DNA of 64,000 nucleotides. Source: Bacteroidota bacterium (lineage in GTDB: Bacteria; Bacteroidota; Bacteroidia; Chitinophagales; Chitinophagaceae). Positions 18,903 to 26,669 of this stretch are shown here, in pieces (the stretch's first letter is position 1; every line of letters begins with the position of its first letter). The translations under genes were made by a program, and so were the position numbers. Below the pieces are notes generated by a model. That model made no database searches. It was not told the origin of the DNA and saw only the letters and a list, made by a program, of their open reading frames with translations. The stretch is from NCBI GenBank assembly GCA_947460175.1, contig CANHGW010000008.1:20312-84311 (forward strand). The letters run 5' to 3'.

Positions 18903-20303
18903 TTAATCGTCAAACGCATTCGATAAAACGGTCTTGCTATTCATTTTTGTTTCATCTAATTCGCCTTCCCATCTTGCAACCACTGCGCTTGCAATACAAT
19001 TACCCATTACGTTGACACTCGTACGAGCCATATCCATCAATGCATCTATACCTAAAATAATGTATAAAGGCCACTCTTTCAATCCTAAATGACTAAATGT
19101 AGCAATAGTTCCGAGTAAAATGACAAAAGAGGCACGTGGTACGCCTGCAACACCTTTACTCGTAATCATAAGTGTAAATACAATAAACAACTGCTGTCCA
19201 ATGCTTAAATCGACGCCACAAGCCTGAGCAACAAATATGCTTGCTAATGACAAATACAATGTAGTCCCATCTAAGTTAAAACTATATCCCAAGGGCATTA
19301 CAAAGGAAACTATTTTACGAGGGACTCCGTATTGTTCCATATTTTTCAATGCCTTTGGCAACGCACTTTCTGAACTAGCTGTTGCAAAAGCTAATGTAAA
19401 TGGTTCAGAAATTACCTTGAATAAATTTCGAATATTCAAACGAGCAAAAAATGCAATAGGTATAAGCACTAAAAATACAAACGCGATTAATGCACCATAA
19501 AGTGTCAGAACAAGGTAAATGCCATTGAGCAAAACCCCAATACCCATTTTACCTACAGTATATGCAATTGCCCCTCCTACCCCAATAGGAGCAAAATACA
19601 TGACAATATTCGTAAATTTAAACATGGTCTCAGCAAGGCTTTCCGAAAATTCGAGCAAAGGCTTCTTAAGTCGATCACTCAACATGGCGAGTGAAATTCC
19701 AAATATGATACTAAAAATAACAACCTGTAATACCTGTCCTTCAGAAATAGACTTGGCTATATTTTCGGGGAAAATATGCAATACGATTTCTTGCCATGTT
19801 TGTTGCTTGGCATCAGGCATTTCTTGATTAGTTGTTGTAGGTAGTACAATTCCACTACCCGCTTTTGAAAAATTAATAGCAGCTAATCCAATAAACAATG
19901 CCAATGTAGTGGCTGTATAAAAATAAACCAATGACTTCCATGCTAAGCGTCCTACTTGTTTCAAATTGGAATGGCCCGCAATACCAACTACCAAAGTGGC
20001 AAAAATTAATGGAGCTATAATTGTTTTAATTAATTTTAAAAATATTTTACTCAAGATATCAAGTTTGATTGCTATATGTGGAAAATCGTATCCAATTTCT
20101 ATACCTACAATCATAGCAATTAAAATCCAAGTAGGTAATTTCTTAGTCATCCATCCATAGTATAGCAATATAGCTATCCCAATACACCTCAAAACGAATA
20201 ATACATCATCGCTAAAAATAAGTGTATATGGATTTAAAATATGAACCAACAATATAAGTACTGAACTTATTAATACAACAATGGACAATTGCTTATTCTT
20301 CAT
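18903..20303 (-). CDS. Dicarboxylate/amino acid:cation symporter (DAACS family)
   Basis: 466 residues with about nine to ten hydrophobic segments. Family landmarks are the serine-rich re-entrant loop Ala-Ser-Ser-Glu-Ser-Ala-Leu-Pro (about 308-316), Gly-Tyr-Ser-Phe-Asn-Leu-Asp-Gly-Thr-Thr (about 335-345), Lys-Gly-Val-Ala-Gly-Val-Pro and, near the end, Asp-Met-Ala-Arg-Thr-Ser-Val-Asn-Val, the conserved substrate-binding helix. It imports glutamate/aspartate or C4-dicarboxylates with Na+ or H+; which one cannot be decided. Compared with typical members it has two extra N-terminal hydrophobic segments. The stop is 39 bp upstream of the nuclease start on the same strand. Confidence 0.92.
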   Translation of the reverse strand: MKNKQLSIVVLISSVLILLVHILNPYTLIFSDDVLFVLRCIGIAILLYYGWMTKKLPTWILIAMIVGIEIGYDFPHIAIKLDILSKIFLKLIKTIIAPLIFATLVVGIAGHSNLKQVGRLAWKSLVYFYTATTLALFIGLAAINFSKAGSGIVLPTTTNQEMPDAKQQTWQEIVLHIFPENIAKSISEGQVLQVVIFSIIFGISLAMLSDRLKKPLLEFSESLAETMFKFTNIVMYFAPIGVGGAIAYTVGKMGIGVLLNGIYLVLTLYGALIAFVFLVLIPIAFFARLNIRNLFKVISEPFTLAFATASSESALPKALKNMEQYGVPRKIVSFVMPLGYSFNLDGTTLYLSLASIFVAQACGVDLSIGQQLFIVFTLMITSKGVAGVPRASFVILLGTIATFSHLGLKEWPLYIILGIDALMDMARTSVNVMGNCIASAVVARWEGELDETKMNSKTVLSNAFDD

Positions 20304-20408
20304 GAAGCGAATTTATAAAAACTAATCAAGGAAATGGGTGCTCTTTTTACAATTAATTCAATAGAAGCCATTTTTCTTTAATATTATTGTAAATCTTTTC
20401 TCACTTTA

Positions 20409-21131
20409 ATGAATTCAGAAGGCACTCAAATAAATAAATATATAAGCTCTACCGGCTACTGCTCGAGAAGAGAAGCTGATAAATTGATTGAACAATACAG
20501 GGTTATGATTAACGATGATTTGGCAACTCCTACTTCTAAAGTATATCCAGGAGATCAAGTAATTGTAGATGACGAACCCCTCAAAAAATCGAAGAAACCT
20601 CCTGTATACATTGCATTTAATAAACCCATAGGTGTAACCACTACCACTGATTTAACCGACCGAACCAATGTAATCTCTTACATCAATTACAGTAAACGAA
20701 TTTTTCCTATCGGACGACTCGACAAAGATTCTGAAGGACTTATATTGCTTACAAATGATGGAGATATAGTCAATAAAATATTACGAGCAGGCAACGAACA
20801 CGAAAAAGAATACATCGTATATGTAAACAAGGCAATCACGCCTGATTTTACAAAAAAAATGAGTAATGGTATTCCAATCATGGGAACTATTACATTAAAA
20901 TGTAAAGTGAAACAAGAAGGAGGAAAACGATTTAGGATTACACTCAAACAAGGTCTTAATCGGCAGATTCGTAAAATGTGCGAATACCTAGGATATGAAG
21001 TAGTATCGCTTCAACGGGTAAGAATCATGCATATACAATTGGATAAGCTAGCACCAGGCAAATGGCGTTATTTATCACCAGCCGAAATACAACAACTCGA
21101 ACATTTACTAAAAGAATCCAACAAAAATTAG
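20409..21131 (+). CDS. rluF: 23S rRNA pseudouridine synthase RluF-like
   Basis: 240 residues. The S4 RNA-binding domain (about 1-60; Ser-Arg-Arg-Glu-Ala-Asp-Lys-Leu-Ile) is followed by the catalytic domain with Gly-Arg-Leu-Asp105-Lys-Asp-Ser-Glu-Gly-Leu. It has Gln-Gly-Leu-Asn-Arg-Gln-Ile-Arg-Lys-Met, the RluF-type motif. It isomerises uridine 2604 (E. coli numbering) in 23S rRNA. It is divergent from the symporter gene across a 105-bp gap with no exact -7 box. Confidence 0.9.
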   Translation: MNSEGTQINKYISSTGYCSRREADKLIEQYRVMINDDLATPTSKVYPGDQVIVDDEPLKKSKKPPVYIAFNKPIGVTTTTDLTDRTNVISYINYSKRIFPIGRLDKDSEGLILLTNDGDIVNKILRAGNEHEKEYIVYVNKAITPDFTKKMSNGIPIMGTITLKCKVKQEGGKRFRITLKQGLNRQIRKMCEYLGYEVVSLQRVRIMHIQLDKLAPGKWRYLSPAEIQQLEHLLKESNKN

Positions 21132-21157
21132 AATAATAATTCAATTTATTTTTTTTA

Positions 21158-21165
21158 TAATTTTG
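21158..21165 (+). promoter_or_regulatory. -7 box TAATTTTG for the gene at 21179
   Basis: Exact TAnnTTTG, 13 nt before the ATG, separating this small gene from rluF. Confidence 0.45.
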
Positions 21166-21178
21166 TAAAAAAAATACC

Positions 21179-21484
21179 ATGAAAAAGATACTTATTTTTT
21201 CTTTTCTTTTGGCTTCAATTCAAACATTCGCCAGAGGTGAAAAGGAATTAATCAATCAACAAAAAAAGCAAGAAAAAATTATTAAATCTGCTCATAACAA
21301 GGGTAAAATTACCGAATTGGAATATGACAAATTAATGAATGAGCAGCAAATCATCAAATCCTCAATTCGAAAAGCTGCCCTTGATGGTGTATGGACCTCA
21401 CGAGAATTGAACTATGTCAATGGAAAACTTGAGCGAGCCGAAAAACGATTGATTAGATACAAAAACAATTCGGAAATATACTAA
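21179..21484 (+). CDS. Small secreted basic protein, unknown function
   Basis: 101 residues. A signal peptide (about 1-19, ending Phe-Ala-Arg) is followed by a Lys/Glu/Gln-rich, strongly helical mature part with heptad-like spacing. I recognise no family. It has its own exact -7 box and is followed by a hairpin terminator, so it is probably a free-standing gene. Likely periplasmic. Confidence 0.7.
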   Translation: MKKILIFSFLLASIQTFARGEKELINQQKKQEKIIKSAHNKGKITELEYDKLMNEQQIIKSSIRKAALDGVWTSRELNYVNGKLERAEKRLIRYKNNSEIY

Positions 21485-21501
21485 GTAAACACATATAAAG
21501 A

Positions 21502-21526
21502 AAGCCACCGTTTTGGTGGCTTATTT
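21502..21526. terminator. Bidirectional hairpin terminator between convergent genes
   Basis: Stem AAGCCACC (21502-21509) / GGTGGCTT (21515-21522) with a 5-nt loop. It is followed by T-rich sequence on both strands and lies between the 21484 stop and the pdhB stop at 21549. Confidence 0.75.
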
Positions 21527-21548
21527 TATAGTATTGCCATGTGTGAAT

Positions 21549-22532
21549 TTACTTTACAGCATACATAATTTCTTTTGCAATTTTTACTGTTTTCTCAATC
21601 GAAGGTAAAAATTCAGCTACCAATGTAGGGGCATAATGCATATTAGCATCGGCACTACAAATTCTACGAATAGGTGCATCCAAATAATCGAAAGCTTCTT
21701 TTTGAACACGATAGGTTATTTCAGAAGAAATACTTGCAAACGGCCATTGTTCTTCCACTATCATCAATCGATTTGTTTTTTTCACTGATTCTACAATTGT
21801 ATGCCAATCCAATGGACGAATTGTACGTAAGTCAATTACCTCTGCGCTGATTCCTTCTTTTTGTAATTCTTCAGCAGCACCCAAGGCCACTTTCATCATT
21901 TTATTGTACGATACGATGGTAACATCTGTACCAGCACGTTTGATATCGGCTTTGCCAATTGGGATTAAATATTCTTCTTCAGGCACATGTCCCATATCAC
22001 CATACATTACTTCACTTTCCATAAATACCACAGGATCATTGTCGCGAATGGCACTTTTCAAAAGTCCCTTGGCATCATATGGATTCGAAACCGAAATTAC
22101 TTTTAATCCAGGCATGTTGGCATACCAACTTTCAAATGCAGATGAATGTTGTGCACCTAATTGCCCTGCAGAACCATTAGGTCCTCTAAATACAATAGGA
22201 CAACTAAATTGGCCTCCACTCATCGACAGCATTTTGGAAGCATGATTAAATATCTGATCAAGCGGCAACACTGCAAAATTCCATGTCATGAACTCAACAA
22301 TTGGTCTCAAGCCATTGGATGCTGCGCCTACAGCAATAGCAGCAAATCCTAATTCAGCTATTGGGGTATCTATAATTCGTTTAGCACCAAATTCGTCGAG
22401 CATCCCTTGGCTTACTTTGTAAGCACCATTGTATTCTGCTACCTCTTCACCCATTAGAAATACCGATTGGTCTCTTCTCATCTCTTCTTGCATTGCTTCC
22501 CTGAGGGCTTGTCTAAAGGCTATCTCGCGCAT
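21549..22532 (-). CDS. pdhB: Pyruvate dehydrogenase E1 component, beta subunit
   Basis: About 327 residues from the ATG at 22532; an upstream start at 22556 lies inside the promoter box, so I reject it. Family features are Met-Gly-Glu-Glu-Val (thiamine diphosphate activation region), Gly-Ala-Tyr-Lys-Val-Ser, Glu-Phe-Met-Thr-Trp-Asn-Phe and Gly-Ala-Gln-His-Ser, plus the C-terminal transketolase-like domain with Glu-Glu-Gln-Trp-Pro. With the alpha subunit it decarboxylates pyruvate within the PDH complex. The alpha-subunit gene is not adjacent, so this organism carries split E1 loci or the alpha gene is elsewhere. Confidence 0.93.
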   Translation of the reverse strand: MREIAFRQALREAMQEEMRRDQSVFLMGEEVAEYNGAYKVSQGMLDEFGAKRIIDTPIAELGFAAIAVGAASNGLRPIVEFMTWNFAVLPLDQIFNHASKMLSMSGGQFSCPIVFRGPNGSAGQLGAQHSSAFESWYANMPGLKVISVSNPYDAKGLLKSAIRDNDPVVFMESEVMYGDMGHVPEEEYLIPIGKADIKRAGTDVTIVSYNKMMKVALGAAEELQKEGISAEVIDLRTIRPLDWHTIVESVKKTNRLMIVEEQWPFASISSEITYRVQKEAFDYLDAPIRRICSADANMHYAPTLVAEFLPSIEKTVKIAKEIMYAVK

Positions 22533-22553
22533 ATTGTATTTGTTTAAAGCATA

Positions 22554-22561
22554 CAAAAATA
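22554..22561 (-). promoter_or_regulatory. -7 box TATTTTTG for pdhB
   Basis: Exact TAnnTTTG on the minus strand, 21 nt before the ATG at 22532. It overlaps the alternative upstream start codon and so decides the start. Confidence 0.5.
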
Positions 22562-22676
22562 AGGAGCAAAAGTTTATAATTAAGTTTTTTTTTATAGAAG
22601 TTGAATTAGACCTATTATCTCTATTTTTATAATTTTTCTAACAGAATACAGCTAGCTGAATATCAAAAAAATCGAT

Positions 22677-22684
22677 TACATTTG
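22677..22684 (+). promoter_or_regulatory. -7 box TACATTTG for the PAP2-like gene
   Basis: Exact TAnnTTTG. Its last three bases form the furthest upstream possible TTG start, which makes a later start codon (TTG 22736 or ATG 22802) more likely. Confidence 0.45.
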
Positions 22685-22735
22685 TGCACATATGTTAAAT
22701 TAATATCACTAAATAGTAACCAAATTATTATCCAA

Positions 22736-23419
22736 TTGACTGAAATCAAATCGTATATCAATTTTATTATTCAACAATGGCGATATGCTTTTAAGGATTC
22801 AATGTTTGCATTAAAAATGCTATTAACTCCTGGTTTGTTTATACTTTACTCTGCAGTCACACAACATCTAGGCACTTATGTAGAAATGAGAAAGGGAGTA
22901 GTTTTAGAAGATAAATTACTTTATTTATTACCAAGTTATGATTTCTCTTTTTATGTATTCATATTACTTTACACTTCGCTTACACTGGCAGTTATCACAC
23001 ATCTCGACAAGCCTAAAGTGATATTGCGTATTATTGAAATGCATTTCCTTGTGGCAGTCATTCGTCAGATTTGCATATTGCTTATAGCTCTCGAACCACC
23101 TGCTGGATTAATTGTATTACGTGATATTTTTTTAGAAAACACGGTTTACCCAAGACATACACCCTTGACCAAGGATTTATTTTTCAGTGGTCACGTGGCT
23201 AGCATTTGGCTTTATTTCCTATGTACTGACCGTAAATATGTTCGCTATTTTTTATTATTCGCAACGTTTATCATGAGTTTTATGATATTGAGTATGCGAG
23301 TACATTATACTTATGATGTATATGGCGCTTTGCTTATTACATTCCTTTTGTATAAAGCTCCTTTATGGATTAAAAATTACATTTTTGATGGTCGATTTGC
23401 CGATGCAAAAGCAGAATAA
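22736..23419 (+). CDS. PAP2-type membrane protein, sphingomyelin-synthase-like
   Basis: About 227 residues from TTG 22736 (ATG 22802 is the alternative and would drop a conserved-looking Trp-Arg segment). Five or six membrane segments are present. The motifs Phe-Phe-Ser-Gly-His153 and Arg-Val-His190-Tyr-Thr-Tyr-Asp194-Val form the His-His-Asp triad of the PAP2_C/sphingomyelin-synthase branch of lipid phosphatases and phosphotransferases. The reaction is probably transfer or hydrolysis of a phospho-head-group on a membrane lipid. Many Bacteroidota make sphingolipids, so a sphingolipid role is possible but unproven. It converges on mgtE with an 11-bp gap. Confidence 0.75.
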   Translation: MTEIKSYINFIIQQWRYAFKDSMFALKMLLTPGLFILYSAVTQHLGTYVEMRKGVVLEDKLLYLLPSYDFSFYVFILLYTSLTLAVITHLDKPKVILRIIEMHFLVAVIRQICILLIALEPPAGLIVLRDIFLENTVYPRHTPLTKDLFFSGHVASIWLYFLCTDRKYVRYFLLFATFIMSFMILSMRVHYTYDVYGALLITFLLYKAPLWIKNYIFDGRFADAKAE

Positions 23420-23430
23420 AGTAATTGAAA

Positions 23431-24828
23431 CTAAAGTAGAATCCCTTTTAAATAGAGCATAGCCACCGAAAAATAAATTAATAGTCCTGTAACATCAACC
23501 AATGTAGCTACAAATGGTGTAGAGGATGCTGCGGGATCGGCACCTAAACGTTTAAGTAATAATGGCAACATAGACCCCATTAATGACCCCCACATGACTA
23601 CCCCTATTAAAGATGTACCTACAACTAATGCAATTCTAAAGTAATGTTCACCAAATGTAGGTGAGAATAAATGCCAAAGACTGATAACGGAAAAACTAAA
23701 TACACACAATGTTAATCCAAGAAATAATCCTGAAAATATTTCTCGTCGCATGACAGTCCACCAGTCTTTGATCGTAACTTCTCCCAATGCCATCGCTTGA
23801 ATAATGAGAGTGGCAGCTTGAGAGCCACTGTTACCACCACTTGAAATAATCAAAGGTATAAAGGTAGCTAACATCACGACTTTGGCGATTTGCCCTTCGA
23901 AATTTGACATGGCAGTTATTGTAAGCAACTCCCCAAAAAATAACACAATAAGCCAAACAATTCGTTTTTTATACAATTGAAAAAGAGACACATCCAAATA
24001 TGGATCATCCAAGGCTTCGGTACCACCTATTCGTTGAATATCTTCAGTATATTCTTCTTCTACAACCCATAATACATCATCAATCGTAACGATTCCCAAC
24101 AAAACATTGCGATCATCAACTACAGGCAATGCCACTCGGTTATTCATTTGAAAAACATTGGCTACTTCTTTTTGATCATCATTCACATGCAATGAAATAT
24201 ATCGACCATCAATCAAGTCCGAAACATGGGTTGTTTTTGGGTCTACCAAAAGAAAATCACGAATCCTAACGTCATCAATTAATGTTCCATTTGCATCAGT
24301 TACATAAATTACATCTATGGTTTCGGAGCTTTTACCATAGTCGCGTATGTACGTCAATACTTGCTCTACTGTCCAGTCGAGTTCTACATCAATATAATCG
24401 GGCGTCATCAATCGACCTACACTCTCTTCAGGATAACCTAATAAAGATAAAGTAACTTTTCGTTCCTCTGGATTCAAATGCTTAATTATCTCTTTTACAG
24501 TACTACTAGGCAATTCACTTAACAAAGAAGTACGGTCATCTGGAGGCAAATCATTCAATATCTGAACGAGCTGATAAGGCGGAAGTGATTTTAATAATTC
24601 CTCTTGAATACTGACATCTAAAATTCTAAAAACAGCTAACGCACGCTGAAAATCCAATTGCTGAAAAAAAGGCAAGGTATGCTCAGGCATTTCATAAATC
24701 AATTCCGCAACATCCGATATGTTTAAATCATTGATTAATTCACGCAATTCTACTGACGCATCGAGCTCAATTAGCTTTTCGACTCGCTCTACTAATACCT
24801 TTATTTCATCCAATTGTGTTGACACCAT
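23431..24828 (-). CDS. mgtE: Magnesium transporter MgtE
   Basis: 465 residues. Order: MgtE N-terminal helical domain (about 25-130), a CBS-domain pair (about 135-260), the connecting helix (Glu-Glu-Glu-Tyr-Thr-Glu-Asp-Ile-Gln-Arg-Ile-Gly-Gly) and five membrane helices (about 290-465) with Gly-Gly-Asn-Ser-Gly-Ser-Gln-Ala and Asp-Pro-Ala-Ala-Ser-Ser-Thr-Pro-Phe, the pore motifs. It is a Mg2+ channel/transporter gated by Mg2+ binding to its cytosolic domains. A -7 box ends one base before the ATG. A GTG codon next in frame (24825) lies 4 nt after the box and may be the true start. Confidence 0.95.
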   Translation of the reverse strand: MVSTQLDEIKVLVERVEKLIELDASVELRELINDLNISDVAELIYEMPEHTLPFFQQLDFQRALAVFRILDVSIQEELLKSLPPYQLVQILNDLPPDDRTSLLSELPSSTVKEIIKHLNPEERKVTLSLLGYPEESVGRLMTPDYIDVELDWTVEQVLTYIRDYGKSSETIDVIYVTDANGTLIDDVRIRDFLLVDPKTTHVSDLIDGRYISLHVNDDQKEVANVFQMNNRVALPVVDDRNVLLGIVTIDDVLWVVEEEYTEDIQRIGGTEALDDPYLDVSLFQLYKKRIVWLIVLFFGELLTITAMSNFEGQIAKVVMLATFIPLIISSGGNSGSQAATLIIQAMALGEVTIKDWWTVMRREIFSGLFLGLTLCVFSFSVISLWHLFSPTFGEHYFRIALVVGTSLIGVVMWGSLMGSMLPLLLKRLGADPAASSTPFVATLVDVTGLLIYFSVAMLYLKGILL

Positions 24829-24829
24829 G

Positions 24830-24837
24830 CAAAAGTA
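24830..24837 (-). promoter_or_regulatory. -7 box TACTTTTG for mgtE
   Basis: Exact TAnnTTTG on the minus strand, 1 nt before the ATG at 24828 and 4 nt before the GTG at 24825. Confidence 0.5.
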
Positions 24838-24989
24838 AGTGTTTAACTGTGTATATTTGTTGAGGATAAATGTTTTATTTTTTTGATAATATCCTTTTAT
24901 TAATGGCCTTTTGAGGTGAAATTTTCAATAATCTAAAAAAAAATACAAAATAGTTCCAAAATATTCTTTTTCTGTACAAAATATTTCAT

Positions 24990-24997
24990 TACCTTTG
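24990..24997 (+). promoter_or_regulatory. -7 box TACCTTTG for the rpmB operon
   Basis: Exact TAnnTTTG, 23 nt before the rpmB ATG. It drives the three-gene ribosomal unit. Confidence 0.55.
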
Positions 24998-25020
24998 CAT
25001 TCCCAAAAAACAAAAAAGTA

Positions 25021-25257
25021 ATGGCTCGTATTTGTCAAGTAACTGGAAAAACCCCTATGAAAGGGAATAAAGTATCATTTTCTAACAAGAAAAGCATTCG
25101 TCGCTTTATGCCAAATTTGCAAAGCAAGCGTTTCTTTCTTGCAGAAGAGGACAAATGGATCACATTAAAGTTAACTGCTCATGCTATGCGTACCATCAAT
25201 AAACGTGGTTTATTGAATATAGTAACAGAAATGCGTGCAGCTGGCGAAAAAATATAA
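25021..25257 (+). CDS. rpmB: 50S ribosomal protein L28
   Basis: 78 residues starting Met-Ala-Arg-Ile-Cys-Gln-Val-Thr-Gly-Lys, with Asn-Lys-Val-Ser-Phe-Ser and Arg-Arg-Phe-Met-Pro-Asn-Leu-Gln, all standard for L28. It is a component of the large ribosomal subunit. First gene of an rpmB-rpmG-DUF4295 unit, an order typical of Bacteroidota. Confidence 0.97.
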   Translation: MARICQVTGKTPMKGNKVSFSNKKSIRRFMPNLQSKRFFLAEEDKWITLKLTAHAMRTINKRGLLNIVTEMRAAGEKI

Positions 25258-25283
25258 TTAAGAACGTAATAAAACATTAAGTA

Positions 25284-25466
25284 ATGGCAAAAAAAGGTAA
25301 TAGAGTTCTTGTAATATTAGAATGTACTGAGCACAAAGATTCTGGTTTGGCTGGTACAAGTCGATATATGACTCAAAAAAATAAGAAAAATACCCCAGAA
25401 CGTATTGAGTTAAAGAAATTTAACCCAATCATGAAAAAATATACAATTCACAAAGAAATTAAATAA
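25284..25466 (+). CDS. rpmG: 50S ribosomal protein L33
   Basis: 60 residues with [12 protein letters not shown] and Tyr-Met-Thr-Gln-Lys-Asn-Lys-Lys-Asn. Only one Cys remains (in Glu-Cys-Thr), so this is the zinc-free-type L33 rather than the four-Cys version. It follows rpmB by 26 bp. Confidence 0.96.
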   Translation: MAKKGNRVLVILECTEHKDSGLAGTSRYMTQKNKKNTPERIELKKFNPIMKKYTIHKEIK

Positions 25467-25475
25467 TTATAAGTC

Positions 25476-25649
25476 ATGGCAAAAGCAGCTTCAAAAAACT
25501 CAAAAGTTAAAGATTTAAAAGCTTCAGCAGAAGCTAAAAACTGGACGAAGGTAATTCGTGCGGTACGGAGCCCTAAATCTGGCGCTTATACATTTAAAGA
25601 GCAAATCATTCACAAAGAAAAAGTGAGTGACCATCTTGCAGGAAAATAA
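25476..25649 (+). CDS. DUF4295 family small basic protein
   Basis: 57 residues starting Met-Ala-Lys-Ala-Ala-Ser-Lys and rich in Lys/Ser. It contains Lys-Val-Ile-Arg-Ala-Val-Arg-Ser-Pro-Lys-Ser-Gly-Ala-Tyr and ends Glu-Lys-Val-Ser-Asp-His-Leu. This is the short protein that follows rpmB-rpmG in Bacteroidota (DUF4295). Its composition and position suggest a ribosome-associated or RNA-binding role, which is inference. It begins 9 bp after rpmG, and its stop codon sits in the loop of a small inverted repeat. Confidence 0.92.
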   Translation: MAKAASKNSKVKDLKASAEAKNWTKVIRAVRSPKSGAYTFKEQIIHKEKVSDHLAGK

Positions 25650-25672
25650 TTTTTCCTGTTTGTAAAAATAGT

Positions 25673-25699
25673 AAAACCACCTTTTAGGTGGTTTTTTTT
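25673..25699 (+). terminator. Rho-independent terminator of the rpmB operon
   Basis: Stem AAAACCACC (25673-25681) / GGTGGTTTT (25687-25695), loop TTTTA, ending in an eight-T run. Confidence 0.85.
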
Positions 25700-25709
25700 A
25701 TGCTTATTA

Positions 25710-26615
25710 TTATTTTTTACCTATCCCCATCATACTAGTAAAGCTTTTCTCCTTATAAAGTAAGCGTATGAGTCCATCTGCTAAACCAATTTGAGGCACA
25801 TAAATATCTGTAATACCAGCCCATCTCATCACAGAGATGTAAATCTGCAATGCAGGTACAATAACATCTGCACGATCTAATCTAAATCCATATTTGTGTA
25901 TACGTTCTTGTATAGTTAATGCACTTATTTCTTTGAAATACTCTCTTAAAAGGTCTAGAGGAATTGGCTTGTCTTGCTTTCGCTTCGACATAGAAAATAT
26001 CTTACTAATATTACCACCTGTGCCGATGGCTACATTTAATCCTGGTTTTATACTAGCCTTAATGAAATTTTTCATTTCATCCCAGTTGTCTTCATCCACT
26101 TGCCCTTTCAACAATCGTATAGTACCAATATTAAATGACTTTTTAATTACATCCATTGATTTTCCATACAAAGTCAATTCTGTACTTCCGCCCCCTACAT
26201 CAATATATAAATACGTAAATTTTTTATCAAGGGTTTCTGCCAAATGTGTTTCGTACAAGATCATGGCTTCCTGACTACCTGTAATCACTTCAATTTTTAT
26301 TCCTGTTTGATCTTCTACTTTGTGAATAATTTCGATTGAGTTAATTGCATCTCGCATTGCAGATGTTGCACATACTTTCAAGCCTTGTACGCCATATACA
26401 TTCATCAAATGTTTGAAGGCTTTCATGGTTTCAATCAACTCATTTGTTTTCGTTTCTGAAATAAATCCTGTTTCGAAAACATCAAATCCCAATCGCAATG
26501 GAACACGCACTAAATTTACCTTAGTATAATCTAGGCTACCATCTTTGTATGTAGTTACATCATTGATGAGTAAACGAACAGCATTAGAGCCAATATCAAT
26601 CGCAGCAAGTCGCAT
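25710..26615 (-). CDS. ppx: Exopolyphosphatase / Ppx-GppA phosphatase family protein
   Basis: 301 residues. The actin-like ATPase fold begins Ala-Ile-Asp-Ile-Gly-Ser-Asn-Ala-Val-Arg-Leu (phosphate-1 motif). It has Thr-Gly-Ser-Gln-Glu-Ala (residue ~117), Asp-Val-Gly-Gly-Gly-Ser-Thr-Glu-Leu (phosphate-2) and Ala-Ile-Gly-Thr-Gly-Gly-Asn. It is the short, two-domain form without the C-terminal HD-type region of E. coli Ppx. It hydrolyses terminal phosphate from polyphosphate or pppGpp. It lies 54 bp downstream of ppk on the same strand, which supports a polyphosphate role. Confidence 0.9.
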   Translation of the reverse strand: MRLAAIDIGSNAVRLLINDVTTYKDGSLDYTKVNLVRVPLRLGFDVFETGFISETKTNELIETMKAFKHLMNVYGVQGLKVCATSAMRDAINSIEIIHKVEDQTGIKIEVITGSQEAMILYETHLAETLDKKFTYLYIDVGGGSTELTLYGKSMDVIKKSFNIGTIRLLKGQVDEDNWDEMKNFIKASIKPGLNVAIGTGGNISKIFSMSKRKQDKPIPLDLLREYFKEISALTIQERIHKYGFRLDRADVIVPALQIYISVMRWAGITDIYVPQIGLADGLIRLLYKEKSFTSMMGIGKK

Positions 26616-26669
26616 TAGGAAATTTTATAGCACAAGGTAAGAATATTAGAGAATAGAAGTATTAGAAAA

